64,000 nt of DNA from Hirundichthys speculiger (GCA_018398805.1 JAGFBZ010000010.1:225595-289594); one strand, 5' to 3'; shown: positions 10,501-20,989, counted from the first letter of the stretch. The notes: generated from the sequence alone by a model not told the origin. A program made the numbers and translations.

Positions 10501-13500
10501 AAAATATATCCCTCACTCCACCCTCTGTTCAGGTATTCTAGTCTCTGGTAGAAGGAAGGCAAGTAAAGGTATGCAACAATCTATATCAATCAATCAATCA
10601 ATCAATCTTTATTTGTATAGCGCTTTTCATGCAAAAACATGCAACACAAAGTGCTTTACAGAATTAAAAACAAATAATCACAATAAAACCCCTTCCCTCC
10701 CACCCTCCATACTAAACAAATATACACACACAATCACAACCAATAGGGCGACATGGCATGGCACTGAGGATCAAGGAAAAACGCCACCTTTTGGGCCATC
10801 CACACTGGGAGGAGCCGCAGGCCTTATCAGGGTGACCGGCACCTGGGCCCCCCGACTCCAACTGACAGGCGGACCCCCAGATCAGTAGGAGGAACCCCCA
10901 GCCAGCCAGGCCAGAGGGACCCAAGGACAGCACCCCCAGTCACCTGACACAGCTCCCAGTGTGGAGGACCCCCCTGAGGAAACACTGGAGTTAAAAGATA
11001 ATGACTAAAAGCATAAAATAGCAAGATAAAAGCAGCTAAAAGCAGATAAAAGCATCATCCTAAAAAGCAAGTTAAAAGGAGCAACATAAAACAGGATAGC
11101 ACCAGATAAAAATGTAAGAAGAGTTTAAAATATTAATTAAAAGCCTGATTAAAAAGGTGTGTCTTTAGTCTTCCTTTAAAAATATCAACAGTCTCTGCTG
11201 TCCTGAGGCCCTCCGGCAGGCTGTTCCACAGGTGGGGGCCATAGTGGGTAAATGCTGCCTCACCGTGGGTTTTTGTTCTAGGTTTTGGTATGGTTAAAAG
11301 GCCAGTGCCGGAGGACCGCAGGGTCCGCGAGGGTTGATATGGTAAAAGCAAGTCAGATAAATAAGAGGGCGCAAGGCCATTAAGACATTTAAAAACCAGT
11401 AAGAGAATCTTAAAATCGATCCTGAAGCGGACGGGGAGCCAATGCAGCGACTTTAAAACTGGCGTAATGTGTTCCCGCCCTCTGGTCTTCGTCAGCACGC
11501 GAGCGGCTGAGTTCTGTAATAATTGGAGATTTACAATACTCTTTTTGGGAAGACCAGAGAGCAGGGCATTACAATAATCCAGGCGACATGAAATAAAAGC
11601 ATGCATTAGCACCTCCGTACTGGCCTGAGAGAGAAACGGGCGGACTCTGGCTATGTTCTTAAGGTGATAAAAACCTATTTTTGTTATATTTTTGATATGT
11701 GGTATAAAATTTAGCTCAGAGTCAAAAATCACGCCCAAATTCTTTACTGATTGGGTCGGTTTAAGATCCTTTAGTTTTGGTAAAAGTTTCTCTCTCTGGC
11801 CTTCAGGATCTATAACTAAAACCTCAGTTTTGTCCTGGTTGAGCTGTAGGAAATTCTCTGCCATCCATGACTTGATGTCTACAATGCAGTTAAAAAGGAC
11901 ATCAATTGGTCCTGTGTCATCAGGAGCCACGGCGATGTACAGCTGTGTATCATCAGCATAACTGTGGAAGCTGATGCCGTATCTCCTAATGACGTCCCCA
12001 AGGGGAAGCATGTAAAGATTAAAAAGAAGTGGACCTAAAATTGAGCCTTGGGGAACCCCACATTCAATTTCATGGGGTTCTGAGGAACATGTATCCATAC
12101 TTACATAAAAGCATCGGTCTGTGAGATAGGAAGAAAACCAGTTAAGAACAGTACCAGAGAGGCCGACCAGGTGTCTGAGTCTATTTAATAAAATGCGATG
12201 GTCTACTGTATCAAAAGCGGCACTTAGATCCAGTAGAACCAACACCATGAGCTTTTTATTATCTAAATTCCACCTGATGTCATTTAAAATCTTTAAAAGT
12301 GCTGTCTCGGTACTGTGGTTCCTCCTAAAACCAGACTGATGTTTCTCTAAAATGCTATTTCTGTTTTAAAAAGTCATTAAGTTGGTTAAAAACCAGTTTT
12401 TCTAAAATTTTACTTAAAAATGGTAAGTTGGATACTGGTCTGTAATTATTAAGAACGTTTGGGTCTAAATTGCTCTTCTTCAGAAGGGGCTTCACCACCG
12501 CCGTTTTAAAGGCGGTAGGGAAGACACCCGTCTGAAGAGAGCAATTCATGATGTTTAAAAACTGCTCCTCGAAGACTCCATAAAACGATTTTAAGAGTGA
12601 TGTGGGAATTGGATCTAAAAGGCAGGTTGTTGGGTTTACTTGGGAGAAAACTCTACCAAGTGTCCTTGCATCAACCAGGGCAAAACTCTCCAGCGTCTCC
12701 TCAGGCAAGGACAACAGTCTAGGTGCGTTAACAGGCAAAACTTTCTGGGATAACATACTCGATCTGATGTCCTTAATTTTAGTTCTGAAGTGGTCTGCAA
12801 AGTTTTCACAAAGATCATCCGTTGGTGTCTTAAAAACTTTATTAAAATTAGTGCCTGTTAAAATATTAAAGGTGGAGAAGAGGAACCGGGGGTTGTTTTT
12901 ATGGTTGGTGATGAGTTGTGAGAAATGGGAGATTCGTGCCTTTTTTACTGCGTTATTGTAGGTTTTGAATTGTTGGCGTAAAATCTCATAATAAACTGTT
13001 AATTTACTTTTTTCTCCATCTTCTCTCTGCACTCCTGCATTTTCTTTTCAGTATGTTAACTTCATCTGTTTTTCTCCACGGAGGTGTAGGTTTTCTTTTT
13101 ATTGTTTTAGTTACAGGTGGAGCTACTGAGTCCAGAGTTGACTTTAGTTTACTGTTAAAATTGTCAACGATAAAATCACAAGGTGCAGGTAAAACTACAG
13201 CAGGAGTGCTCTGTAAAATCTCAATAAAATTTGCAGCCACTTCAGAAGTTAGGTAGCGTTTCCTGACTGTTCTCACCGAGGCCTCCTCCTGGTTAAAACT
13301 GGTGATGTTAAAAAATACACAGTAGTGGTCGGACACAGCCAGGTCAACAACAGAGGACACACCGATGGACAGGCCATGAGTTATGACCAGGTCCAGGGTG
13401 TGTCCTCTGTTGTGAGTTGGCTGTGTGACGTGCTGTTTAAAATCAAGACAATTTAAAAGGTTTAAAAACTCTCTGGATACTGGATCCGAGGTATCATCAA

Positions 13501-14517
13501 CATGTACATTAAAATCACCAGTTATTAAAATCCTGTTATAAGAAATGTGAATTTCTGATAAAAGTTCAGAGAATTCACTGATAAAAGAACTAGAGTGATG
13601 AGGTGGTCTGTATACAGTAATACAAAGAATCGGAGGGCTGCTAAAAGTAAAGGCATGGTGCTCAAATGACTTGTAACAGTTAAAAGACACTCCATTTGAG
13701 GTCAGTGAGTCATTTATAATTGATGCTGTTCCACCTCCTATATGGTCCTATTCCAATGTTCACACTAAAGCTGTAGAGTAGACTACTGCCCTATTGTTTT
13801 ACATTGGGGTCCTTTGGACCCAAACACCCTGAGTGTGATGTTAATGTGAAGGGGGGGTGTAGAGTGGGAGCTCCCCCCAAAAAAGTTATCCTCCATGCCC
13901 CTCACATAAAATAAGCCAAGGACAATGAGTTTCAAGTTGAAAAAAGCATTACTTGTATGATTTTTATTTTAGTAAAGATTGAAAATGGGTCCAAAAGACC
14001 CTAACATCGCACAAGGGTTAAAACAAAATTAAGTTAATCGTGACCAATGGAGTAACATTATACTAGGTACATTAATTTTGGCTAGCTAGCTAACATTAGG
14101 CATTTAGTCCAGTTTGACGCAAGTTAGCTAGCTGCGTTAGCTAGCTAGTTAACGTTAGCTAAGGCGAACAGAAAGCTGTCTGAAAAATAGTCTTGTCTAC
14201 GTTATGTTACACATGTATTTTTCATTGTGAACTGGGGACATGACTGAAAGTACTAGCTAGCGTTAAGTAACATTAGCTACGTTATATTCCAACTAACATT
14301 AACGTCACCCACCTGCAATTTTTAGTACTTTTGCCATGTAAGTAGGAAAGCCGCCATTTGGTGCCCTTCCCGTGCCCCATTCCACAGCGAACTCATCCCC
14401 GCGGGTGATTTCTCCATCGAGGAATTTGGTTTCATCAAAATTACGAATCTTCTTTGTGTTAACAACACTTCGTTTACCGTTATCACTACCGCCACACCAC
14501 TGAACCAGGGCATACAT
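4582..14517 (-). CDS. BEN-domain protein gene (6 exons)
   Basis: I assemble six coding exons on the minus strand: 14313-14517 (ATG at 14515-14517), 9479-9660, 6833-6914, 6511-6599, 5344-5488 and 4582-4730 (TAA). All junctions have GT/AG sites and compatible phases (1, 0, 1, 0, 1), giving about 283 residues without a stop. Exon 1 begins MYALVQW and ends in YMAKVLKI, resembling the N-terminal module of BEND5-like proteins. Exon 2 is acidic, exon 3 looks coiled-coil (EELQLLRHELQELK), and exons 5-6 carry a BEN domain (YPGSGV, ARILLLRVF, LATSNLRG), a DNA/chromatin-binding fold. The gene sits inside the CACTA-type element, divergent from its transposase. It may be a second transposon gene or a captured host gene. 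A strong donor (GTGAGC) inside exon 6 leaves the C-terminus uncertain. Intron 1 holds the piggyBac/L2 insertion. Confidence 0.75.
5124..5238. repeat. foldback element in BEN intron 5
   Basis: Arms 5124-5175 and 5187-5238 are near-perfect reverse complements (CAATATTACATGAGAGGGTG and its complement) separated by about 11 bp. It lies between BEN exons 5 and 6. Probably a small palindromic MITE. Confidence 0.8.
5561..5724. repeat. foldback MITE, copy 2
   Basis: Ends GGATACTTTG and CAAAGTATCC are inverted, and the arms share CCATCTACTT and GCAATTGCTCC words with copy 1 at 1885-2092. It lies in BEN intron 4. Confidence 0.75.
5725..5850. repeat. inverted copy of CACTA subterminal segment
   Basis: This segment is the reverse complement, with a few differences, of about 1765-1884: both contain CTCAAAATAAGACCAGTTAT and the ATGATACTGACATC word. 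MITE plus flank is therefore present twice in opposite orientation, about 3.5 kb apart, around the hAT element and the end of the BEN gene. Confidence 0.65.
5851..6349. repeat. GTAATC/GATTAC-rich repeat DNA
   Basis: AT-rich non-coding sequence in which words such as GTAATCTGATTAC, ATTACTGATTAC and GTAATCAGTAAC recur in both orientations, resembling the ends of a fish DNA element also seen at 20990-21570. I cannot define boundaries. It lies in BEN intron 4. Confidence 0.4.
7343..8540 (-). mobile_element. possible solo LTR
   Basis: The block starts TGTAATGTCC and ends AACTAACA, and both sides carry CAGA (7339-7342 and 8541-8544). On the minus strand there are CCAAT boxes near 7929 and 7991, a TATA-like CATAAAAAG near 7838, and AATAAA near 7381, in the right order for U3-R-U5. 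No primer-binding site follows, so it would be solo. The 4-bp duplication is short enough to be chance. It lies in BEN intron 2, and ORFs within it look like chance frames. Confidence 0.35.
7848..7876. repeat. (CT)n microsatellite
   Basis: A CT dinucleotide run, slightly interrupted, which explains an arginine/glutamate-rich open frame on the minus strand. Confidence 0.9.
8570..9000. repeat. diverged direct duplication
   Basis: About 8570-8720 and 8848-9000 share the same word order (CTGATCATT, GAATCACACA, CACTTTTACTGTTACTCCACT-like, TTTTGACTAGCACTGGC) with many substitutions. This is an old tandem duplication of about 280 bp in BEN intron 2. Confidence 0.55.
10130..10490. repeat. 148-bp tandem repeat
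   Basis: About 2.3 copies of a 148-bp unit containing GATCAAGGGTGGTTGTGGGA and CATGCATCATGT (unit starts near 10187 and 10335). The copies are nearly identical. It belongs to the piggyBac-type element's interior. Confidence 0.85.
10587..13737 (-). mobile_element. L2-clade LINE, 5'-truncated
   Basis: On the minus strand the element runs from within the endonuclease through RT to a 3' UTR ending in a (GATT)n tail (10587-10610). The flanks carry CTATAT (10581-10586 and 13738-13743) as target-site duplication. ORF1 and the first part of the endonuclease are missing. It lies inside the piggyBac-type element. The copy at 28330-29444 is nearly identical across its shared 3' part. Confidence 0.9.
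11133..13737 (-). pseudogene. L2 LINE ORF2: endonuclease + reverse transcriptase
   Basis: This encodes the C-terminal part of an AP-like endonuclease (ILITGDFNVH, LAVSDHYCVF) followed by a non-LTR RT that would carry out target-primed reverse transcription. RT landmarks on the minus strand are LLDLSAAFDTVDH, GVPQGSILGPLLF and the catalytic HSYADDTQLY, with a C-terminal WNSLPEGLR segment typical of the clade. Two single-base frameshifts, near 13010 and near 12355, break one long frame into three; otherwise the domains are intact. The upstream end is truncated at 13737, losing the first third of the endonuclease. Confidence 0.9.
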
Positions 14518-14704
14518 AGCTACCGGTAAAAATGATGTTCAAGATGACAAACCGTTAAAATTTGAAAATGTAGCTGATTGCTATTCGCGAGGACCCCACC
14601 CTTGCGCACAGCGATGGAGTGTGCCAGGGCTGACGTCAAAATCCAGAAGAGTAAGTGAATGGGATTTTTGCATTGCGTTTTGGATTATGTCAGAAAGTTT
14701 ATGG
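14518..14704. promoter_or_regulatory. left half of divergent central region
   Basis: This lies immediately upstream of the BEN gene ATG on the minus strand and runs to the gypsy 1 insertion. With gypsy 1 (14705-19155) removed it joins 19161-19682, giving about 700 bp between the BEN gene start and the first candidate transposase exon. A shared bidirectional promoter is inferred from layout only; I see no clear TATA box. Confidence 0.35.
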
Positions 14705-14785
14705 TGTGGAATAAATAGCTGAGTGATACACATCCTGGGAGTTGTCTCTGAATCAAGATCAAACACATGCGTTAGCAACAATACA
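14705..14785 (+). repeat. gypsy 1 5' LTR (internally deleted)
   Basis: Starts TGTGGAATAAATAGC and ends ACAATACA. It matches the last 81 bp of the 167-bp 3' LTR with about two substitutions. The first part, TGTAATGGTT onward, is deleted, probably between repeated TGT words. Confidence 0.88.
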
Positions 14786-14799
14786 TGGTGTCAGAATTC
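14786..14799 (+). promoter_or_regulatory. gypsy 1 primer-binding site
   Basis: TGGTGTCAG directly follows the LTR and would pair with a tRNA 3' end (CTGACACCA), as found in some vertebrate tRNA-Leu. The same nine bases follow the 5' LTR of gypsy 2. Confidence 0.6.
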
Positions 14800-14922
14800 A
14801 ACAACCCACGACAGGAAGAGTCAATAGAGGAACTGTGATATTCCTGCACGGTTTGGTCGTGGAGGTGAGAAAGCAAAGTCAGCGAAAGCTAAGACGCTAG
14901 CGACCTAGCTAACAACGCCGAC

Positions 14923-15600
14923 ATGGACCACATCTTTACAATCACACCACCCGGAGCTTTTGACTTCGAGCCAAGATCGTGGCCTGCCTGGATTAAACGA
15001 TTTGAGCGCTTCAGACTTGCTTCTGGACTGAAGGATAAAGAGAGTGCTTACCAGGTGAACTCTCTTATTTACACAATGGGTGAGAAGGCAGATGACATTT
15101 TGAACTCCTTTAAGTTAGAGGCAGATAAAGTGGACAATTATGACGAAGTTAAGATGGCTTTTAATGAGCACTTTGTTGGCACCCACAACTTAATTTATGA
15201 ACGTGCCAAATTCAATAAGAGATGTCAAGAAGTTGGCGAATCTGCTGATAACTTTATTACTTCCGTGCACAAGCTGGCGGAACACTGCAATTTCGGTGTC
15301 TTGCGCGAGGAACTGATCCGACACAGGATTGTAGTGGGCATACGCTATGCTAGACTGTCTGAAAAAATGCAGCTAAATGAAAAGTTGGATTTAAAGACGG
15401 CCATAACACAAGTTAGGCAGCACGAAGAGGTAAAAAAGCAACAGGCAGTTCTACGGTCAGCCGAAGCATCGGGGCAGGTGGATGCAATATCCCATAACAA
15501 TAGGAGAAAGACGAGCGGGAAAAAGTCTGCGCAGGGCAGCGCATTCAGCCCCTCTCACTTGCAGCATACAGGCGCCAAGTCAAAACAGTGTGGATGTTGA
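14923..15600 (+). CDS. gypsy 1 gag
   Basis: A 225-residue gag start. The capsid-like region has W-x-x-W-I-x-R-F-x-R-F near residues 25-35, a T-M-G-x-x-A-D-D segment, and the FNKRCQ...ESADNFI region typical of fish Ty3/gypsy gags. It packages the element RNA in cytoplasmic particles. The frame ends at 15600, just before the zinc knuckle, which continues in the overlapping +1 frame. That shift may be a mutation or a programmed frameshift; the 15482-15600 overlap would allow either. Confidence 0.85.
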   Translation: MDHIFTITPPGAFDFEPRSWPAWIKRFERFRLASGLKDKESAYQVNSLIYTMGEKADDILNSFKLEADKVDNYDEVKMAFNEHFVGTHNLIYERAKFNKRCQEVGESADNFITSVHKLAEHCNFGVLREELIRHRIVVGIRYARLSEKMQLNEKLDLKTAITQVRQHEEVKKQQAVLRSAEASGQVDAISHNNRRKTSGKKSAQGSAFSPSHLQHTGAKSKQCGC

Positions 15601-18600
15601 GTGCAGAAAATGTTTAAAGAAGGGACACTTTGCTATAGTGTGCAGATCAGTCCAAAAATTAGAATCTATAGAGGAGGACAATTCAGTAGCTTATTTAGGA
15701 GCTGTGAACCACCCACAGTCATCTACATGGACTGAGACACTTACTGTAAATGGTGGGCCTGTACGTTTTAAAGTGGACACTGGTGCTTCTGTGACCGCCA
15801 TTCCTGAAATGGAATATGATGAACACAATTATGGCGCTTACACAGCAGCACGTAGACCTCTCCTGGGGCCAGCAAGCCAACCTCTGAACGTCATAGGGCA
15901 AGTGACTGCAGTCATCCGGAGGGGAGAGAGAAAGATTGAGGAGGAGGCCTTCATTGTTAAAGATCTCACCACATCTCTGCTGGGCCTTCCTGCCATCCGG
16001 AGACTCCACATGATCCCTCAGCTAAACAGCATAGATGACACAGAGGCTTTGTTCTGCTCAACATACCCAGATGTCTTCCAAGGGCTAGGCCGGCTCCAGG
16101 GTGAATACAAAATCAAGCTCAAAGAAGATGCCCTGCCCTATGCACTCTCAGCACCACGGAGAGTGGCCATCCCGCTCCGCGCCAAGGTGAAAGAGGAGCT
16201 AGATAGAATGGAGAAGTTGGGGGTCATAGCCCGCGTGGAAGAACCCACAGAGTGGTGCGCAGGCATGGTGCCAATTGTGAAGCCCTCAGGAAAAATACGC
16301 ATCTGCGTAGATCTGACTCACCTGAATGAAAATGTCATCAGAGAGAGACACATTCTACCGGCAGTGGATGAAACGCTGGCTAAATTGGAAGGAGCCAAAT
16401 TCTTCACCAAGTTGGACGCAACGTCAGGCTTCTGGCAGGTGCCACTACACAAAGACTCGATGTTGCTGACAACCTTTATCACGCCAGGGGGCCGCTATTA
16501 TTTCAAAAGGTTGCCCTTCGGCATATCGTCTGTCCCTGAACATTTTCAGAAGAGGATCTCCCAGCTCATGGATGGCATAGATGGCGTCCTTTGCCACGCA
16601 GATGATGTCCTTATCGTAGGACAGGACAGGGCAGAGCATGACAGCAGACTACACAGAGTGCTGCAGAAGTTCAGAGAGGCTGGGCTCACTCTCAATGAAA
16701 AATGCAGATTCAGTCTGACTGAGATTCGGTTCCTCATTCATGTCATCAACGCCCAGGGCATCAGAGCAGACCCAGACAAAATTAAGGCGATCCTTGACAT
16801 GCCTGAACCAAGGGATATGGCGGATAATCGCAGCTTCATGGGCATGGTGAATTTTGTTGGCAAATTTTTCCCCCACCTGCCTGACCTCACAAAGCCCATT
16901 CGTGACCTGCTGAAGACCGAGAACAGCTGGATATGGGGGCCACCCGAGCAGAAAGCATTCAGAGAGACTAAGAGAGAACTGGGGTCAGAGACTGTGTTAG
17001 CCCAATACAGCCCAAACCATGAAACCATGGTGTCTGCAGATGCCTCCTCATATGGGCTAGGGGGGGTCTTGACACAAAAACAGCCAGACGGTGAGTGGAG
17101 ACCTGTTGTCTTCATTCCACGAAGCCTCACCAAAGCTGAATCAAGATATACCCAAATTGAAAAAGAGGCATTGGCGTTAACATGAGCATGCGAGCGCCTG
17201 CGAGGGTACCTTAGTGGTCTGGATTTTACCATTAGAACTGACCAAAAGCCACTCCTCACACTTCTGAAGTCCAGAGCGCTGGACGACCTGCCGCCAAGGA
17301 TTATCAGATTCAGACTCAGGTTGCTCAGATTCAGCTTTAATATCATCCATGTCCCAGGTAAAAACGCACTGACGCACTGTCGAGGGCGCCTCTTCCAGCC
17401 ACAGGCACAGAGGTGGAACATAACCTGGAAAAAGAATCCCAAGCTTACCTGGACAGCGTGGTGGAAAGCCTGCCAGCCACAACGACAAAGCTGGACCAGA
17501 TTAAAAGTGCCCAACACTCTGATGATGCTTGCAAATGCCTCAGCCGTTACATTGCAAACGGCTGGCCTGAACACAGACGTGACGTGTATGAACTGCTGCT
17601 ACCCTACTGGCCGGACAGGTCATGCCTGCATGTAGGAGGAGGACTGCTCATGAAAGGTGAGAGACTGATCATTCCAGAGCACATGAGGTCTGAAATCCTC
17701 CAGAGACTGCACCAGGGACATCAAGGCATAAACAAATGTCTAGCCAGGGCCAGAGAATCAGTCTGGTGGCCTGGCATCACATCCGCTGTGAAGCAAATGG
17801 TGGAAGGATGCGAAACATATGCACGTGACGCTCAGGCACCTGTGGAGCCACTCCTCACTACTGAGCTCCCAAGCAGACCCTGGCAGAGAGTTGCAGCAGA
17901 TCTGTTCCAGTGGCAGAATGGGAACTACTTAGTTCTGATTGACTACTTTTCTTCGCTATATGGACGTTTGCACGCTGCCCAACACATCTGCAAAACAGAC
18001 AATAGCCAGATTCAAAGCTGTGTTTGCCAGACACGGCTGCCCTTAAGTATTGGTCACGGACAATGATCCCCAGTTTTCATGTATGGAGTTCTGTCAGTTT
18101 GCACAGGACTACGATTTCACCCACGTGACAAGCAGTCCCCATTATCCCCGTAGCAACAGGGAGGCAGAACGCGCTGTGAGAACGGTCAAGGCTCTCCAGA
18201 AGAAGGACTTTCACAAGGCTCTACTAGCCTACAGGGCCACTCCACTGGCCCATGGGTTCTCCCCATCCCAGCTGCTGATGGAAAGAAGAATCAGAACTTC
18301 AGTTCCAGTGTCTCCGTCACAGCTGCAACCACAGTGGCCAGATCTACCAACATTCAGAAGGAAGGACGCTGCGGTGAAGCTGCAACAACAACAGGTGTAC
18401 AACCGGAGACATCGCACTCAAACCCTGCCACCTCTTCAGCCGGGACAGCAGGTGTGGGTCAGACCTACAAACATCAGAGGGACCGTTGTGGGGCCGGCGC
18501 ACACACCTCGCTCGTATGAAGTGGAGACAGCAGAGGGAGGACAGCTGCGACGCAACCGCTCTCATCTCAGGGAAGTACCAGTACCTCCAGAACCAGGTGA

Positions 18601-18658
18601 GACTGTAACAACTAGGTCTGGGAGACCATCTAGGCCTCCAGAAAGATTGGACCTTTGA
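15482..18658 (+). pseudogene. gypsy 1 pol (PR-RT-RH-IN), broken
   Basis: In order: zinc knuckle CRKCLKKGHFAIVC; protease FKVDTGASVTAIPE; RT with FTKLDATSGFWQVPL and the catalytic box as HADDVLI (usually Y/F-x-DD); RNase H VSADASSYGLGGVL; integrase with an HHCC finger, a core (VAADLF, VTDNDPQF, YPRSNREAE) and a basic tail. Breaks: TGA at 17183 within RNase H where tryptophan is expected, frame changes near 17400 and 18055, and the second cysteine of the integrase finger reads tyrosine (CETYARD). No envelope gene follows. It cannot make one polyprotein as read. Confidence 0.9.
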
Positions 18659-18988
18659 ACATTGGACACAGTAAAAGAAAAAAAAAAAAGAAAAATACTT
18701 GAGCTGTAAAAGAAAAAGAAAGATGTTATGTTTCTGTTCTGTTTGAGAAGCAATGTCATGATATGGTATGCAGATTAGTCAATGCAGTAATACAAGATGG
18801 CTATAAAGTACCATTTCTTTGTTAGGTTTTATGATCCAATGCTGGAGCTTTAGGTTTTGAATAGTGGATAAAAGTGAATTCTTAAGTTGATATGGTAAAT
18901 GAAAATAAGTATATAGCCATACTGTTGAAAAAAATGTTATGTTAATGGTTTGCCTAAAATAGAAAAACTGCCAGCTAAAAGGGGGAGA

Positions 18989-19155
18989 TGTAATGGTTGG
19001 ATATGACCAGCAGGGGGCTGGGTGTAGACAGATATAACAGGAAAAAGGCATCAGGTGTAGAAGAAGAGTTTGGTTGTGGAATAAATAGCTGAGTGAAACA
19101 CATCCTGGGAGTTGTCTCTGAATCAAGATCAAACACATGCGTGAGCAACAATACA
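18989..19155 (+). repeat. gypsy 1 3' LTR
   Basis: 167 bp, TGTAATGGTT to ACAATACA, preceded by the polypurine tract and followed by the TATGG duplication. Confidence 0.9.
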
Positions 19156-19160
19156 TATGG

Positions 19161-19682
19161 TACTTAGAGGTTTTTTTCAGAGAGATCATCCTAAGACATG
19201 AACACCTTTTATACCATATTTGAAGCTTAAATGCGATCGCCAGAAGTAAAAAGCTAACATTAGCCTTTCACGGACTAATGATGCGTTCGATTGCACTCGA
19301 AACTCGGAAAGATCCGACCTCCGAATTGGAAGAGTGATACTTACTTAATTACTTACAGCATATGACGTTTCTCTCTCTCTCCCTTAAGTAGCTGATGTAC
19401 TTCCCCAAAAGTATTTTTAAATGCTCGAAAGACATCCACAAAAACATCAACTTACTCTGGCCGATCATGTTTTCCGTGGTGGCGCAATGAAATGCATTTA
19501 CCTTGCAATCGAATGCAGCACAACGCAAAGTAGCCTATCATGTTGTAGTTGCAGCCAAATGGAAGACCTCTCGACCTGCTCAGAGGCATAACGGAGTAAC
19601 CCCGTCGCTCATTTATTCGATTTCAGGGGGGCAAGGGGAGGATGTATTTGCCGTAACATTAACCAGCCTTACCATCATAACC
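19161..19682. promoter_or_regulatory. right half of divergent central region
   Basis: CACTA-type element sequence resuming after gypsy 1. It contains short low-quality ORFs only. By layout it should hold the 5' end of the transposase transcription unit. Confidence 0.3.
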
Positions 19683-19747
19683 ATGGAGTACAGAAAATAT
19701 CTAAAGGATGGGGCTGCAATTCCAACTCAAACGAAAAGGTGGAGAAG
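19683..19747 (+). CDS. candidate first exon of CACTA transposase
   Basis: ATG followed by YRKYLKDGAAIPTQTKRWRR and an AG|GTAACG donor. A short basic start is plausible for a TNP2-like transposase, and the location at the start of the rightward gene fits. However, the exon ends in phase 2 while the next recognisable exon (23430) reads in phase 0, so an intermediate exon is missing or this call is wrong. Confidence 0.3.
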
Positions 19748-19990
19748 GTAACGCATTATTGCATTAAGGGTTGTGTATATTCTCGCAGCAATGTCTTGTC
19801 GCTGGTATGCCGCAGTTATTTTGGATTTATGCCCAAACGCGGTCTCCACTGTGTTATTCCACGCCACAACGCGAGAGCGACAATCACGAACGAGCTAAAC
19901 TTACTAAACTTATCTCTTGTGTTTTTCCACTTCCTCGCTGTCTCGGCCATATCTAGACCCACATTCATCGCTATCTCCCTTCATGAATTA

Positions 19991-20178
19991 ATTCAATTCA
20001 ATTAAATTTTATTTATATAGCATCTGTTACAATGACAATTGTCTCTAGGCGCTTTACAGAGACCCAAAGCATGACCCCCGAGCAAATATCATTAACTAAG
20101 ATTATAATACTAAATCCAATCAATGATAATGGCAGGTAAAAAACTCCCACATAGGGAGAAAAAAAAAACCTTTAAGCC
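19991..20178 (-). repeat. L2-like LINE 3' fragment A
   Basis: On the minus strand it ends in an (ATTGA)n-like tail after GCGCCTAGAGACAATTGTCA. Flanked by AATTA (19986-19990 and 20179-20183). Related copies: 21990-22235 (+) and 33624-34256 (-). Confidence 0.8.
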
Positions 20179-20530
20179 AATTACTAGAATATGTGCTGTC
20201 TTTGTGGTGTGGAGAACAAGAATCAGATGTGGGTACTTCCTCATTTCTTCAATGACGCGCTCTTTTCTATGTAGAATTGACCAATCAGAGGCCTCCTTTC
20301 TCTCCTATCTGCGGCACTGTCTGTGTCGAGTTACAATTTTGGGTAGGCGCACCGGAGTCTGCGTAGTGTCTGCGTAGGGTGGGGGGGCATCTCTGCGTCG
20401 TCTGCATAGGTGACGCAGACGACCTGAAGTTGGAGTATAAATCAGGCTTTATGCGGACAGTAACGTTTGCCGCATCACAGCTGAACAAACTGGACAGCTT
20501 TCATTAACATTAGCTAGCTAACAATGGAAA

Positions 20531-20640
20531 GAAAATCCCAGTCACAGTAGCTAACTGTTGGCTAAGCTAGCTACGATAGCTGCGAGCTAACGTAAGCTAG
20601 CTAACAGTTACCTAGCTGGGACTGGACTTGGGAGTGTATT
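20531..20640. repeat. AGCTAGCTAAC hairpin
   Basis: CCCAGTC...GCTAACTGTT and AACAGTTACCTAGCTGGGAC form imperfect inverted arms of about 30 bp around a loop rich in GCTAGC. Similar GCTAGCTAAC words occur at 14075-14165. Confidence 0.5.
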
Positions 20641-20989
20641 TGAGCTGCTTAACGACATTAGTTTACCCAGGCCCGCCCCCCTCCTGTTTTTCCAGGGATT
20701 CTGCCAGCTAACGTTAGGGGATGGGCTGGGTATGATTAGTGAATTGTCTTCAGCTGTTGTGTAACATAATTACAAAATCTCTTGCAGGAATGCCAGAAAG
20801 GGCATTTCAGCAGCCAGGCTACTAGGTCAACAGTGTGTTCCGACAACTCAGGTACATTATGCTTAATTACCTTCCTTTCCTCTACTCTTGAGTTGCTGTC
20901 CTGTGCTGTCCACTAATTTGGCAGGGTCAAAATCTCCAGTGTGTTTCCCAGAATTCCTGTGTGTCTGTAGTTATGGTTAACTGTGTTGG

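Larger units (their letters stand above)
9672..14017. mobile_element. piggyBac-type element, non-autonomous
   Basis: The ends CCCTTGTGTGGTGTTAGG and CCTAACATCGCACAAGGG are inverted relatives, flanked exactly by TTAA (9668-9671 and 14018-14021), the piggyBac target. No piggyBac transposase was found; the interior holds a 148-bp tandem repeat and an inserted L2 LINE. It sits in BEN intron 1, with its left TTAA only 7 bp from the exon 2 acceptor, so the branch site and pyrimidine tract of that intron are now about 4.3 kb away. Confidence 0.88.
14705..19155 (+). mobile_element. Ty3/gypsy retrotransposon 1
   Basis: LTRs at 14705-14785 and 18989-19155, flanked by TATGG (14700-14704 and 19156-19160). 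A primer-binding site starts directly after the left LTR and a polypurine tract (18977-18988, AAAAGGGGGAGA) precedes the right LTR. gag and pol lie between. The left LTR lacks about 86 bp between two TGT words but keeps the element end. It is inserted in the central region of the CACTA-type element. Confidence 0.92.

Noticed and set aside
10571..11024. Open frames over 60 codons, repeated at 28356-28767
   Set aside because: They lie in the L2 LINE 3' UTR and recur only because the LINE copies are nearly identical.
4582..14517. Reading the BEN gene as an ordinary host gene independent of the transposon
   Set aside because: It lies wholly inside the inverted termini that split the L2 ORF1. The host-gene origin remains possible but not the independent location.
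16738..17574. 278-codon minus-strand frame opposite gypsy pol
   Set aside because: Antisense shadow of the RT/RNase H coding region, without domain similarity.
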